Origin: Actinomycetota bacterium
GTDB taxonomy: Bacteria; Actinomycetota; Actinomycetes; S36-B12; UBA5976
Assembly: GCA_026392535.1 (NCBI GenBank)
Contig: JAPLBX010000184.1
Span: 1-7,433, forward strand
DNA length: 7,433 nt
Direction of reading: 5' to 3'
The notes below the pieces were generated by a model that ran no database searches, was not told the DNA's origin, and saw nothing but the letters and a program-made list of their open reading frames with translations. A program made the translations under genes and the position numbers. Every line of letters begins with the position of its first letter. The first letter of the stretch is position 1. Positions 1 to 7,053 of this stretch are shown piece after piece.

Positions 1-726
1 CACCATGCTTCAGTTAATGAAGTTGTGCAAGCAAAGGTTGAGCGTATTCGTGCTGCAGTGCGAGAGCGTCTTGATTCTGAAATTCGTTATTGGGATCTCA
101 GAGCTGAAGAACTGAAAGCACAAGAACTTCAAGGAAAGAAGCCTCGCCATAGTTCAGGCCGTGCCCGAACACGCGCTGATGAACTTGAATCGCGAAAAGC
201 TCATCGACTGCGTGAACTTGAGATGGAAAGTGATTTAGTTAATCATGCTCCACTTGTGGTCACTGCAGCATTGATCATTTCTCAAGGAATGCTTGATCGT
301 CTCAATGGAATTGGTGGAGTGGTCATAGACCCAGAAATTGCTAAAGACACTGATCGCCGTGCGGTAGCAGCTGTGCTTTCTGCTGAACGAGCATTGGGTC
401 GAATTCCGGAAGAGCAAGATCACAACAATCCTGGGTTCGATGTACTGAGTACTGATCCAGAAACTCAAACGGTGTATTTCATTGAGGTGAAGGGTCATCG
501 CCCTGCCACAACAGAAATTCATGTCAGTGCTAGTCAAATTCGCAAAGCGAAGATGAACCCGGAGCGTTTCCGCCTTGCCGTGGTTCGAGTGCCGAATGAA
601 GATGACGGCGAATCATTGGTTAGATATTTCGTCAAACCATTTGACGGCTACGAACCTCACTTTGCGCAAACTTACGTACCCCTTAAAGTTGCTGATCTAG
701 CACCTCACGGATTGGACCCGCAATGA
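1..726 (+). CDS. Helicase C-terminal part with DUF3883 nuclease-like domain (partial, 5' end outside window)
   Basis: The frame is open to the left edge, so this is the last 241 codons of a longer protein; the GTG at position 25 is an internal valine, not a start. The first ~85 residues are charged and probably helical or coiled (RLDSEIRYWDLRAEELKAQE, then Arg/Glu-rich), a stretch I recognise from the region after the helicase core in large SNF2/DEAD-type defence helicases. The helicase motifs themselves lie outside the window. The C-terminal part (about 350-640) matches DUF3883: RRAVAAVLSAERALGR, then GFDVLS with Asp at 439-441, and FIEVKG with Glu at 484-486 and Lys at 490-492, an arrangement like the D...ExK core of PD-(D/E)xK nucleases. 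It overlaps the methyltransferase gene by four bases. The likely role is DNA translocation and possibly cleavage in a restriction-type defence complex. The helicase identity rests on family architecture and context, the DUF3883 call on visible motifs. Confidence 0.82.
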   Translation, partial: HHASVNEVVQAKVERIRAAVRERLDSEIRYWDLRAEELKAQELQGKKPRHSSGRARTRADELESRKAHRLRELEMESDLVNHAPLVVTAALIISQGMLDRLNGIGGVVIDPEIAKDTDRRAVAAVLSAERALGRIPEEQDHNNPGFDVLSTDPETQTVYFIEVKGHRPATTEIHVSASQIRKAKMNPERFRLAVVRVPNEDDGESLVRYFVKPFDGYEPHFAQTYVPLKVADLAPHGLDPQ

Positions 727-3470
727 CCTACAAGAAAAAGCTCATTGAAGTCGCTTTACCGTTAGCCAAAATAAATTTTGAATCTGCACGAGAAAAGTCA
801 ATCCGACACGGTCATCCATCAACATTGCATCTTTGGTGGGCTCGTCGCCCTTTGGCCGCAGCACGAGCTGTGTTGTGGTCCTCGTTAGTCGATGATCCTT
901 CGGCGCACCCAGACAAATTTCCAACTGATGAAGATCAGGCAATTGAACGTCGACGCCTTTTCGACATTCTTGAGCGATTAGTCCCATGGGAAGCAACAAC
1001 TGATGAGAAAGTGCTTCAAGACGCGCGAGCTGAAATTGTGAATTCGTGCGAGGGAGAACTTCCAAAAATTCTTGATCCTTTTGGCGGAGGAGGCGCGATT
1101 CCTCTTGAGGCTCTTCGGCTAGGTCTTCCCACGTTCTCTGGGGATTTGAATCCGGTAGCAGTGCTTATTCAACGCGCAATGATCGAGATACCTGCAAAAT
1201 TCGCTGGCTCTGCGCCAGTATTTGAAGGTTTGAGCGAGTCGAGTGCGTTCTGGGAGGGATCGTCAGGGTTGGCAGCTGATGTTGATGCATATGGAACTTG
1301 GCTTTTGGAACGGGCACGGGAGCTGCTCAAGAATGCGTATCCAGACGTGAAGCTCCCTGATGGCTCAAGCGGGAAACCAATTGCTTGGATTTGGGCTCGA
1401 ACTATTCAGTCCCCCGATCCCTCCTGGCTAGGACATGTCCCCTTGGTGCGATCTTGGGAGTTAGTAAAAAAGCCAGGGAAACCAACAATCTGGGTTAAGG
1501 CGCATGTGGATAGCGATACCAGAGAAATTTCTTATGAGGTGGTTACGGGAGGCACGCCTAATGATGGGAATGTGAATCGTCAAGGAGCTACTTGCATTGC
1601 AACAGGATCGACAATTCCCTTAAAAATGATCAAAGAGGCTGGTAAGCGCGGCGAATTAGGAGAGCAATTACTTGCAGTTGTTGCGGAAAGCTCCAATGGC
1701 CGTGTCTATGTTTCTCCCGGGCAAGACCAGATTCGTGCTGCAGGAGATATATCTGAAGCTTTGTGGCAGCCGACAGGTTCTATGTCGGATCACCCACAGT
1801 ACATGGGAACTTTCAGATATGGAATTGATGAGTGGTGGAAGATGTTTACCCGTCGCCAATTGGTATCGCTCACTGTATTTTCTGATCTTTTGAAGGTTCT
1901 AAATCAAAAAGTTCTTGAAGATGCATTGAAGTCGATGCCAAAGGGCGAACCTTTATCTGATGGTGGGCGTGGGGCGATTGCGTATGCAGGAGCAATTCAG
2001 ACCTATCTTGCTTTCGCACTTGATCGTTTAGCCGATAGAAACTCGACAAGTTGTTCGTGGGACTCAACTCGAATGCTTGCAAGAAATGTTTTTGCGCGGC
2101 AGGCAATTCCAATGACATGGGATTTTGCCGAAAGCAATCCACTCAGCCAATCTGCGGGGAGCTGGTCTAATTGTGTGCGCGGTATAACCAAGGCAATTAT
2201 TAATCTTCCGATTACAAGCTCCGTTGGAAATACTGCGCAACGTGATGCTCGTAGCCGCGTCACAGAAATAGAACCACATGTGTTGATGACTGATCCGCCC
2301 TACTACGACAACGTGCCCTATTCCGATTTGTCTGATTTCTTCTACGTTTGGATGAGAAGAAATCTTCCGAATGTTTGGCCAGATGAGTTATCAACGCTTC
2401 TGACTCCCAAAGCTGATGAGTTAGTCGCAAACCATGTACGTCAAGGGTCTCACGACAATGCTAAAACTCATTTCGAGTCGGGAATGACAGAGCTATTTTC
2501 GTCCGCAATTGCTACCGCGGATGACCGGTACCCTGCTGCAGTCTTCTATGCATTCAAAGCAACTGAGTCCGAAGGATCTGAATCCACTGGCTGGGAAACA
2601 TTTTTGAATGCTTTGCTTCAGAGTGGATGGACTATCACTGCGACATGGCCGATGAGAACTGAACTTGGGAACAGAATGCGTGCCGTCGGATCTAACGCGT
2701 TGGCAACGTCAATTGTCCTCTCGTGTCGAAAGCGGAATATCGCCGCTGCGATGGCAACCAGAGGAGAATTTATCTCAGCCTTGCGTACTGAAATGGCCCC
2801 GGCTGTAAAGATTTTGCAAGTAGAGAATATTGCACCAGTAGACATGGCACAATCTGCAATTGGCCCCGGCATTGGTATTTTCTCCCGTTACTCAAAAGTA
2901 GTAGAGGCAGATGGCCAAAATATGACGGTGCGTACAGCGCTCTCATTAATAAATGAAGTGCTTGCAGAAGTATTGTCTGGGGAAGAGTCAGAATTTGATG
3001 CTGATACTCGTTTTGCGGTGACTTGGTATGAACAGTTTGGCCATAATCCCGGTGCATTTGGTGATGCGGATACTTTGGCTAAGGCCAAAAACACAACTGT
3101 CGGGGGAGTAGTCGAATCTGGAATCGCCGTAAGCAAAGAAGGAAAACTGCGACTTCTTGAGCGAAATGAAATGTCTGACAGTTGGAATCCTAAGAACGAC
3201 ACTCGATTAACAGTGTGGGAAACAACACAATATTTAATCCGCGCTCTCGAACAGTCTGAGTCGATTGCCTCTGACCTAATGAAACAAATAGGGAGTGGTT
3301 TTGGAGAACGGGCTCGCCAACTTGCCTATCTGCTTTATGGAATTTGTGACCGTAAAAAGTGGGCGAGCGAAGGCAGTGCTTACAACATGTTGATAGCTGC
3401 GTGGCCAGAGATTGAAAAGCTTGCTAGGCAAGAAACAAAAGGCGATTCATCGCCAGAAACTCTGTTTTAG
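723..3470 (+). CDS. DUF1156-type adenine-specific DNA methyltransferase of a defence cassette
   Basis: This is a cytoplasmic S-adenosylmethionine-dependent DNA methyltransferase, probably N6-adenine. The N-terminal DUF1156 signature is clear: REKSIRHGHPSTLHLWWARR at residues 23-42. Motif I, for SAM binding, is DPFGGGGAIP from 118, followed by GDLNP with acidic D141. The catalytic motif IV is DPPYYDN at 524-530. The family C-terminal blocks STGWETF (about 621-627) and WPMRTELGNRMR (642-653) are intact, as is the tail GFGERARQLAYLLYGICDRKKWA. The order motif I, ~400-residue insert, DPPY resembles alpha-class enzymes, with target recognition presumably in the insert. That insert holds the family zinc-ribbon position, but only C291 remains of the four cysteines I expect; the others read S230, W235 and T294. 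The length of 915 is normal for the family. The start ATG overlaps the helicase stop (ATGA), implying translational coupling. The likely role is marking host DNA, or modification-dependent control of the cassette. The target sequence cannot be read from the protein. Confidence 0.92.
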   Translation: MTYKKKLIEVALPLAKINFESAREKSIRHGHPSTLHLWWARRPLAAARAVLWSSLVDDPSAHPDKFPTDEDQAIERRRLFDILERLVPWEATTDEKVLQDARAEIVNSCEGELPKILDPFGGGGAIPLEALRLGLPTFSGDLNPVAVLIQRAMIEIPAKFAGSAPVFEGLSESSAFWEGSSGLAADVDAYGTWLLERARELLKNAYPDVKLPDGSSGKPIAWIWARTIQSPDPSWLGHVPLVRSWELVKKPGKPTIWVKAHVDSDTREISYEVVTGGTPNDGNVNRQGATCIATGSTIPLKMIKEAGKRGELGEQLLAVVAESSNGRVYVSPGQDQIRAAGDISEALWQPTGSMSDHPQYMGTFRYGIDEWWKMFTRRQLVSLTVFSDLLKVLNQKVLEDALKSMPKGEPLSDGGRGAIAYAGAIQTYLAFALDRLADRNSTSCSWDSTRMLARNVFARQAIPMTWDFAESNPLSQSAGSWSNCVRGITKAIINLPITSSVGNTAQRDARSRVTEIEPHVLMTDPPYYDNVPYSDLSDFFYVWMRRNLPNVWPDELSTLLTPKADELVANHVRQGSHDNAKTHFESGMTELFSSAIATADDRYPAAVFYAFKATESEGSESTGWETFLNALLQSGWTITATWPMRTELGNRMRAVGSNALATSIVLSCRKRNIAAAMATRGEFISALRTEMAPAVKILQVENIAPVDMAQSAIGPGIGIFSRYSKVVEADGQNMTVRTALSLINEVLAEVLSGEESEFDADTRFAVTWYEQFGHNPGAFGDADTLAKAKNTTVGGVVESGIAVSKEGKLRLLERNEMSDSWNPKNDTRLTVWETTQYLIRALEQSESIASDLMKQIGSGFGERARQLAYLLYGICDRKKWASEGSAYNMLIAAWPEIEKLARQETKGDSSPETLF

Positions 3471-3471
3471 G

Positions 3472-3480
3472 AAAGGGGTG
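3472..3480 (+). promoter_or_regulatory. Ribosome binding site of the DUF499 ATPase gene
   Basis: AAAGGGGTG lies four bases before the ATG at 3485, and the following bases continue to match the 16S anti-Shine-Dalgarno consensus (AAGGAGGTGAT). It sits in the 14-base gap after the methyltransferase stop, so the ATPase has its own strong initiation site, unlike the coupled methyltransferase gene. It supports the ATG at 3485 as the start. Confidence 0.8.
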
Positions 3481-3484
3481 ATTC

Positions 3485-6400
3485 ATGGCTATTCCAAATA
3501 GTGAACGTGTACAAAAAGCTTTAGAGGCGGTGCGGGATGGTATTCGTCCTGGATGTGTTGCTGCATGGGAAGCAAAGTTTGGGTCTGATTGGTTGGAGCA
3601 AGTTCATAGCCGAGATCGACATGCGGTTGGTGGAGCAGATGATTCTGATTTAGCATGGATTTTGAAGGGTATGACAAATACCTGGCAAGAAGTTTGGTAT
3701 AACCAATTAGGAATTGCTGAACGCAGTTACGTGTCCGAGATGCGAGACGCGCGTAATAAGTGGGCACATCAGGAGAATTTCTCTACTCGAGACACTTTGC
3801 GTGTTTTAGATACTGCAGAGCGTTTGCTTGCCGCATTTAGTGCCGCCGAGCAAATGAAGTACGTACAGGGACAACACCGCGAGCTACAGCGTTTACAAAT
3901 TGAGGAAGAAACCCGTTTCGAGCGACGCAAAGTTGCTGCGAAGCCGACAGAGGGTCAACCTTTGGCTGGGCTGCGACCATGGCGTGAAGTGGTTACGCCC
4001 CACCCAGACGTTGCTACGGGCAGGCTGCAACAAGCCGAGTTTGCTGCTGATCTCTATCAAGTAGCAAACGGATTGGCTGACGAGGAATATTTAGATCCTG
4101 AAAAGTTTTATCGCCGTACGTTCTTAACAGTGGGTCTTCAACAACTTCTTATTGGCGCAGCCGAGAGACTCTCAGGCAAAGGTGGCGACCCTGTTATTGA
4201 CTTACAGACCAACTTCGGTGGAGGCAAAACGCACTCAATGATTGCGTTGTATCACTTGGCGTCAGGCGTTGGTGTCACGAAGCTAATGGGTGTTGAGGCA
4301 CTTTTGGAAGAGCACAAACTTGAGTTGCCGCCAAAAATGAATCGTGCGGTTGTTGCTGGACAATGGTTGTCACCTTCTATCCCGTCCATGAAGACCGATG
4401 GGACAGAAGTATCGACAATCTGGGGCGAGATTGCTTGGCAACTGTGTGGCAAGAAGGGTTATGCACTAGTCGCTAAAGCGGATAAAGAAGGAACTAATCC
4501 TGGAAACAAGCTCATAGAAGTGTTTCAAATGGCAGGACCCTCAATTGTCTTAATTGATGAATGGGTTGCATATGCAAGACAATTACCTGCCCGCGAAGGT
4601 GAGGCGCATGTCATTGGTGGAGACTTTGAAACGCAATTTACGTTTGCTCAAACACTGACTGAGGCAGCCGCAGCAGTCGACAATGTGGTCGTATTGGTTT
4701 CAATTCCGGCATCAGATATTGAAGTAGGCGGCGAAAAGGGTCGCGATGCTCTCAACAGACTTACAAACGTAGTTCGGCGTAAGAGTCGCCAGTGGAAGCC
4801 GGCAGATGACGACGAAAGTTTTGAGATAGTTCGGCGACGCCTATTTGAACCAATGACCGTTGAGCAAGAGCGCATTCGAGATGGCGTTATTCGGTCTTTC
4901 ATGGATTACTACCGTGAGAAGGCCGGAGATTTCGGAAGTCAAGTACAACTTCCGGAATATGAGCGACGCATGCGTAGTTCATATCCAATACATCCGGAAC
5001 TTTTTGATCGTCTGTATCAAGATTGGTCAACTCTTGATCGCTTCCAACGAACTCGTGGTGTGCTCCGTCTTATGTCGAGTGTGATTTCACAGTTATGGAT
5101 GCGGGATGATCGCAACTTGCTGATTATGCCCGGAACAGTTCCGTTGGATCAGTCCTCAGTTTCTAGCGAACTCTCTCGTTATCTAGATGACGGATGGGAT
5201 CCAATCATTCGTTCAGATATTGATGGTGCGAATTCTTTGTCACTTCGTCTTGATGAGGAGAATAAACAATTAGGTCGATACTCGGCAACCCGCCGTGTCG
5301 CACGTGCTGTATTCATGGCGACAGCTCCACGAGGTCAAGGAACAAATAGTGGAGTTGATATCAAGACCATCATTCTGGGTGTAGCGCAACCAGGGGAATC
5401 TCCAGGAACTTTCACTGATGCCTTGAGGCGTTTGTCCAATGATGCAACCTATTTGTACGTAGACGGTGCGCAATACTGGTTCTCTGCTCGCCCGAATATT
5501 ATTCGTACAGCAGCCGGATTGGCCGCCTCAAGTTTCCGTGTCGACGATGCAGACATTGAAGTTCGGCGCCGTATTCAAGCAATTCGCCCGTTAGGACCAT
5601 TCAAAGGTGTGCACGCATTTCCTGATGGTCCGGGAGATGTCTCGGACGATGATGATGGAGTGCGAATTGTTGTGTTGCCGATGGCCTCGCCTCACGTGGC
5701 AGGAGAATCGTCCACGGCAGCAATTACAAGCGCCACTGAAATTCTTACCCAGCGAAATGCTGGTCCTCGTTTGAATAGAAATCTTCTCGTGTTCCTGGCT
5801 GCGCATGAGGCGCGGATTACTGAGCTACGTGAAGGTGTCTATGTATATCTCGCATGGCAATCAATACTTGAGAAGCGTGATGAAATGAACTTGACACCGA
5901 ATGATGTCAAGTTGGCGGAAAGCAAGATAAAAGAGTCTTCGGAAACAGTGAATCAAAGAATTATTGAAGCATTTCAATTTGTCCTTGTGCCACAGCAAGA
6001 AGCTGGTAGGCGGGAAATCATCTGGCATCAGTCAAAACCCTCCGGTAACGGAAATCTTTTTGAGAGAATCGCTCGCAAACTCGAGAGTGAAGAAAGGTTG
6101 ATTTCTTCTTACGGTGGAACTCGCGTTCGTATGGAACTTGATCGCATTCCACTTTGGAAAGAGAGAGGTGACATTTCTGTTGCTGACCTTTGGAAGGCAT
6201 ATTGTGAGTTCCCTTATCTCACCCGCATTGCATCCATAGAAGTATTGAATGAAGCAATTGGAACTGGAGTGGCGAATTTAAGTTGGCAAACTGAGACATT
6301 TGCGTATGCAGATGGACACGATGGCGAAAAGTGGGTTGGACTCGTTTCAGGTCAATATGTCACTGTTCGTGCTGGTGGATTAGTAGTTCGCCCGGCCCAA

Positions 6401-6751
6401 GCAACTGCTCAAATAGACATCATTCCAGTGCCTGTTCTTACTCCAAGCGGTGGTGAACCAGGTCCGGTCCCTGGTGGAAACGATCCTCAACCGGGCACGG
6501 GAGGCACGACGCCTAAACCAGTGCCATCGAAGACTCGTTATTACGGACAGTTCGATTTGGACTCAGTGCGCGCAATAAAGCAACTGGGTGAGATTCTTGA
6601 ATCAGTAGTCGAACATTTGAGTAAGTCCGGCGGTAATACGACTTTGACGATTGAGATCAACTCTGAAGCTGCAGGTTTTGATGATCGCACTCAGCGAGTG
6701 GTGAAAGAGAATGCTGCGCAACTTGGTGCAAAATCTCAAGAGTTTGAGTAA
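3485..6751 (+). CDS. DUF499-type P-loop ATPase with N-terminal Swt1-like HEPN domain
   Basis: This is a large AAA-like ATPase that partners DUF1156 methyltransferases in defence islands. Residues ~1-125 form a Swt1-family HEPN domain ending in MRDARNKWAHQ; R90 and H95 make the Rx4H motif of HEPN ribonucleases. A charged helical linker (~125-155) follows. The DUF499 ATPase begins near 165. Walker A is NFGGGKTHS with K248 and T249, Walker B is IVLIDEW with D358 and E359, and VVVLVSIPASD (401-411) fits sensor 1. The middle (~460-960) has no motif I can name. A Pro/Gly-rich linker (~981-1015) leads to a small C-terminal domain (1017-1088, starting TRYYGQFDLD and ending in KSQEFE) that is shared by other family members. 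The length of ~1090 is usual. It lies 14 bases after the methyltransferase gene, in the same transcriptional direction. ATP-driven assembly or sensing of foreign DNA is inferred. HEPN RNase activity is possible because the motif is intact, but it may be only structural. Confidence 0.92.
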   Translation: MAIPNSERVQKALEAVRDGIRPGCVAAWEAKFGSDWLEQVHSRDRHAVGGADDSDLAWILKGMTNTWQEVWYNQLGIAERSYVSEMRDARNKWAHQENFSTRDTLRVLDTAERLLAAFSAAEQMKYVQGQHRELQRLQIEEETRFERRKVAAKPTEGQPLAGLRPWREVVTPHPDVATGRLQQAEFAADLYQVANGLADEEYLDPEKFYRRTFLTVGLQQLLIGAAERLSGKGGDPVIDLQTNFGGGKTHSMIALYHLASGVGVTKLMGVEALLEEHKLELPPKMNRAVVAGQWLSPSIPSMKTDGTEVSTIWGEIAWQLCGKKGYALVAKADKEGTNPGNKLIEVFQMAGPSIVLIDEWVAYARQLPAREGEAHVIGGDFETQFTFAQTLTEAAAAVDNVVVLVSIPASDIEVGGEKGRDALNRLTNVVRRKSRQWKPADDDESFEIVRRRLFEPMTVEQERIRDGVIRSFMDYYREKAGDFGSQVQLPEYERRMRSSYPIHPELFDRLYQDWSTLDRFQRTRGVLRLMSSVISQLWMRDDRNLLIMPGTVPLDQSSVSSELSRYLDDGWDPIIRSDIDGANSLSLRLDEENKQLGRYSATRRVARAVFMATAPRGQGTNSGVDIKTIILGVAQPGESPGTFTDALRRLSNDATYLYVDGAQYWFSARPNIIRTAAGLAASSFRVDDADIEVRRRIQAIRPLGPFKGVHAFPDGPGDVSDDDDGVRIVVLPMASPHVAGESSTAAITSATEILTQRNAGPRLNRNLLVFLAAHEARITELREGVYVYLAWQSILEKRDEMNLTPNDVKLAESKIKESSETVNQRIIEAFQFVLVPQQEAGRREIIWHQSKPSGNGNLFERIARKLESEERLISSYGGTRVRMELDRIPLWKERGDISVADLWKAYCEFPYLTRIASIEVLNEAIGTGVANLSWQTETFAYADGHDGEKWVGLVSGQYVTVRAGGLVVRPAQATAQIDIIPVPVLTPSGGEPGPVPGGNDPQPGTGGTTPKPVPSKTRYYGQFDLDSVRAIKQLGEILESVVEHLSKSGGNTTLTIEINSEAAGFDDRTQRVVKENAAQLGAKSQEFE

Positions 6752-6758
6752 CACCGGT

Positions 6759-6959
6759 TTATAGTCGTCCGGAGTCCCGCGCCCATCGCTCAACATCGCG
6801 CCAATCCCAAAGCAGGATGCCAGTAAGTTCCACAATCGGCTTTGGGAATTCGGGGTAGCGCCGGCGCCAGTCATGGATCAGGTGGGGTCTTTTGACGTTC
6901 AAGCGCTGAGCTATTTCAGCTGCGCCCACTAGGTAATCCAAGTCGATTTTCTTCCCCAC
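6759..6959 (-). CDS. Small excisionase/MerR-like helix-turn-helix DNA-binding protein
   Basis: The 66-residue protein begins MGKKIDLDYLVGAAEIAQRL. EIAQRLNVKRPHLIHDWRRR forms the helix-turn-helix, and FPKPIVELTGILLWDWRDVERWA forms the wing and final helix, typical of HTH_17/AlpA-like or MerR-like single-domain proteins common in Actinobacteria and their mobile elements. The start taken is GTG at 6957-6959, because an in-frame TAA lies three codons upstream and the nearby ATGs are in another frame. A TTG seven codons in (6939-6941) is an alternative, preceded by GGGGAAG. No strong Shine-Dalgarno site precedes the GTG; TAAGAT lies only six bases before it, so a leaderless message is conceivable. 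The gene converges on the ATPase gene with a 7-base gap and diverges from the gene at 7054. It is a likely regulator of that divergent gene and of itself. Local GC is higher than in the defence genes. Confidence 0.75.
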   Translation of the reverse strand: MGKKIDLDYLVGAAEIAQRLNVKRPHLIHDWRRRYPEFPKPIVELTGILLWDWRDVERWARDSGRL

Positions 6960-6991
6960 ATTCCCATCTTAGGAAATAGGTGTTGCAAATG

Positions 6992-7020
6992 TTGCGATAG
7001 GTCATACGCACCTCTATGCT
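6992..7020 (+). promoter_or_regulatory. Candidate sigma-70-type promoter for the gene at 7054
   Basis: A -35-like TTGCGA (6992-6997) is followed after exactly 17 bases by TATGCT (7015-7020) as a -10 box. The expected transcription start, near 7027, falls inside the second direct repeat. The -35 box is the first six bases of copy 1, so occupancy of the repeats would block polymerase. GATAAT at 7028-7033 is an alternative -10 but has no good -35 at a normal distance. Confidence 0.45.
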
Positions 7021-7038
7021 TGCGATAGATAATACGCA
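6992..7038 (+). repeat. Pair of near-identical 19-base direct repeats, probable operators
   Basis: Copy 1 (6992-7010) reads TTGCGATAGGTCATACGCA and copy 2 (7020-7038) reads TTGCGATAGATAATACGCA; they differ at two positions and start 28 bases apart. Each is also an interrupted dyad, TGCG-N10-CGCA. They lie between the divergent HTH gene and the gene at 7054 and overlap a candidate promoter, which suits binding of a regulator. The adjacent HTH protein is the obvious candidate ligand, by inference only. Confidence 0.7.
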
Positions 7039-7044
7039 AACCTT

Positions 7045-7049
7045 GGAGG
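7045..7049 (+). promoter_or_regulatory. Ribosome binding site of the gene at 7054
   Basis: GGAGG, a perfect core Shine-Dalgarno, lies four bases before the ATG at 7054-7056 and fixes that codon as the start. Confidence 0.75.
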
Positions 7050-7053
7050 TTAT

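Noticed and set aside
235..537. Minus-strand open frame of 100 codons
   Set aside because: It lies wholly inside the DUF3883 coding region, and its product shows no family pattern; it is a shadow frame.
25..726. GTG at 25 as a true start giving a 233-residue stand-alone DUF3883 protein
   Set aside because: The same frame is open to base 1, no good ribosome binding site precedes 25, and the opening residues continue a helical region typical of the interior of the large helicase.
742..3202. Several minus-strand frames of 63-107 codons and one plus-strand frame at 1672-1893
   Set aside because: All lie inside the methyltransferase gene, whose conserved motifs fix the true frame; none has a convincing ribosome binding site or protein pattern.
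4860..5084. Plus-strand frame of 74 codons
   Set aside because: It overlaps the ATPase gene in another frame with no recognisable product or start context.
6735..6748. CTCAA-GAGT-TTGAG hairpin as a terminator
   Set aside because: The stem is only five mostly A/T pairs, lies within the last codons of the ATPase gene and is not followed by a T-run.
6754..6772. CCGG...CCGG as a bidirectional terminator between the convergent genes
   Set aside because: A four-base stem with an 11-base loop and no T-run in either direction is likely chance.
6602..6874. Minus-strand frame of 90 codons across the ATPase/HTH junction
   Set aside because: It overlaps both the conserved ATPase C terminus and the HTH gene in a different frame, and its product is low-quality and unrecognisable.
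6960..7053. Two-copy repeat as a CRISPR array or phage attachment site
   Set aside because: There are only two short copies with a 9-base gap, no spacers, no cas genes, and no integrase or tRNA gene nearby; a promoter/operator reading fits better.
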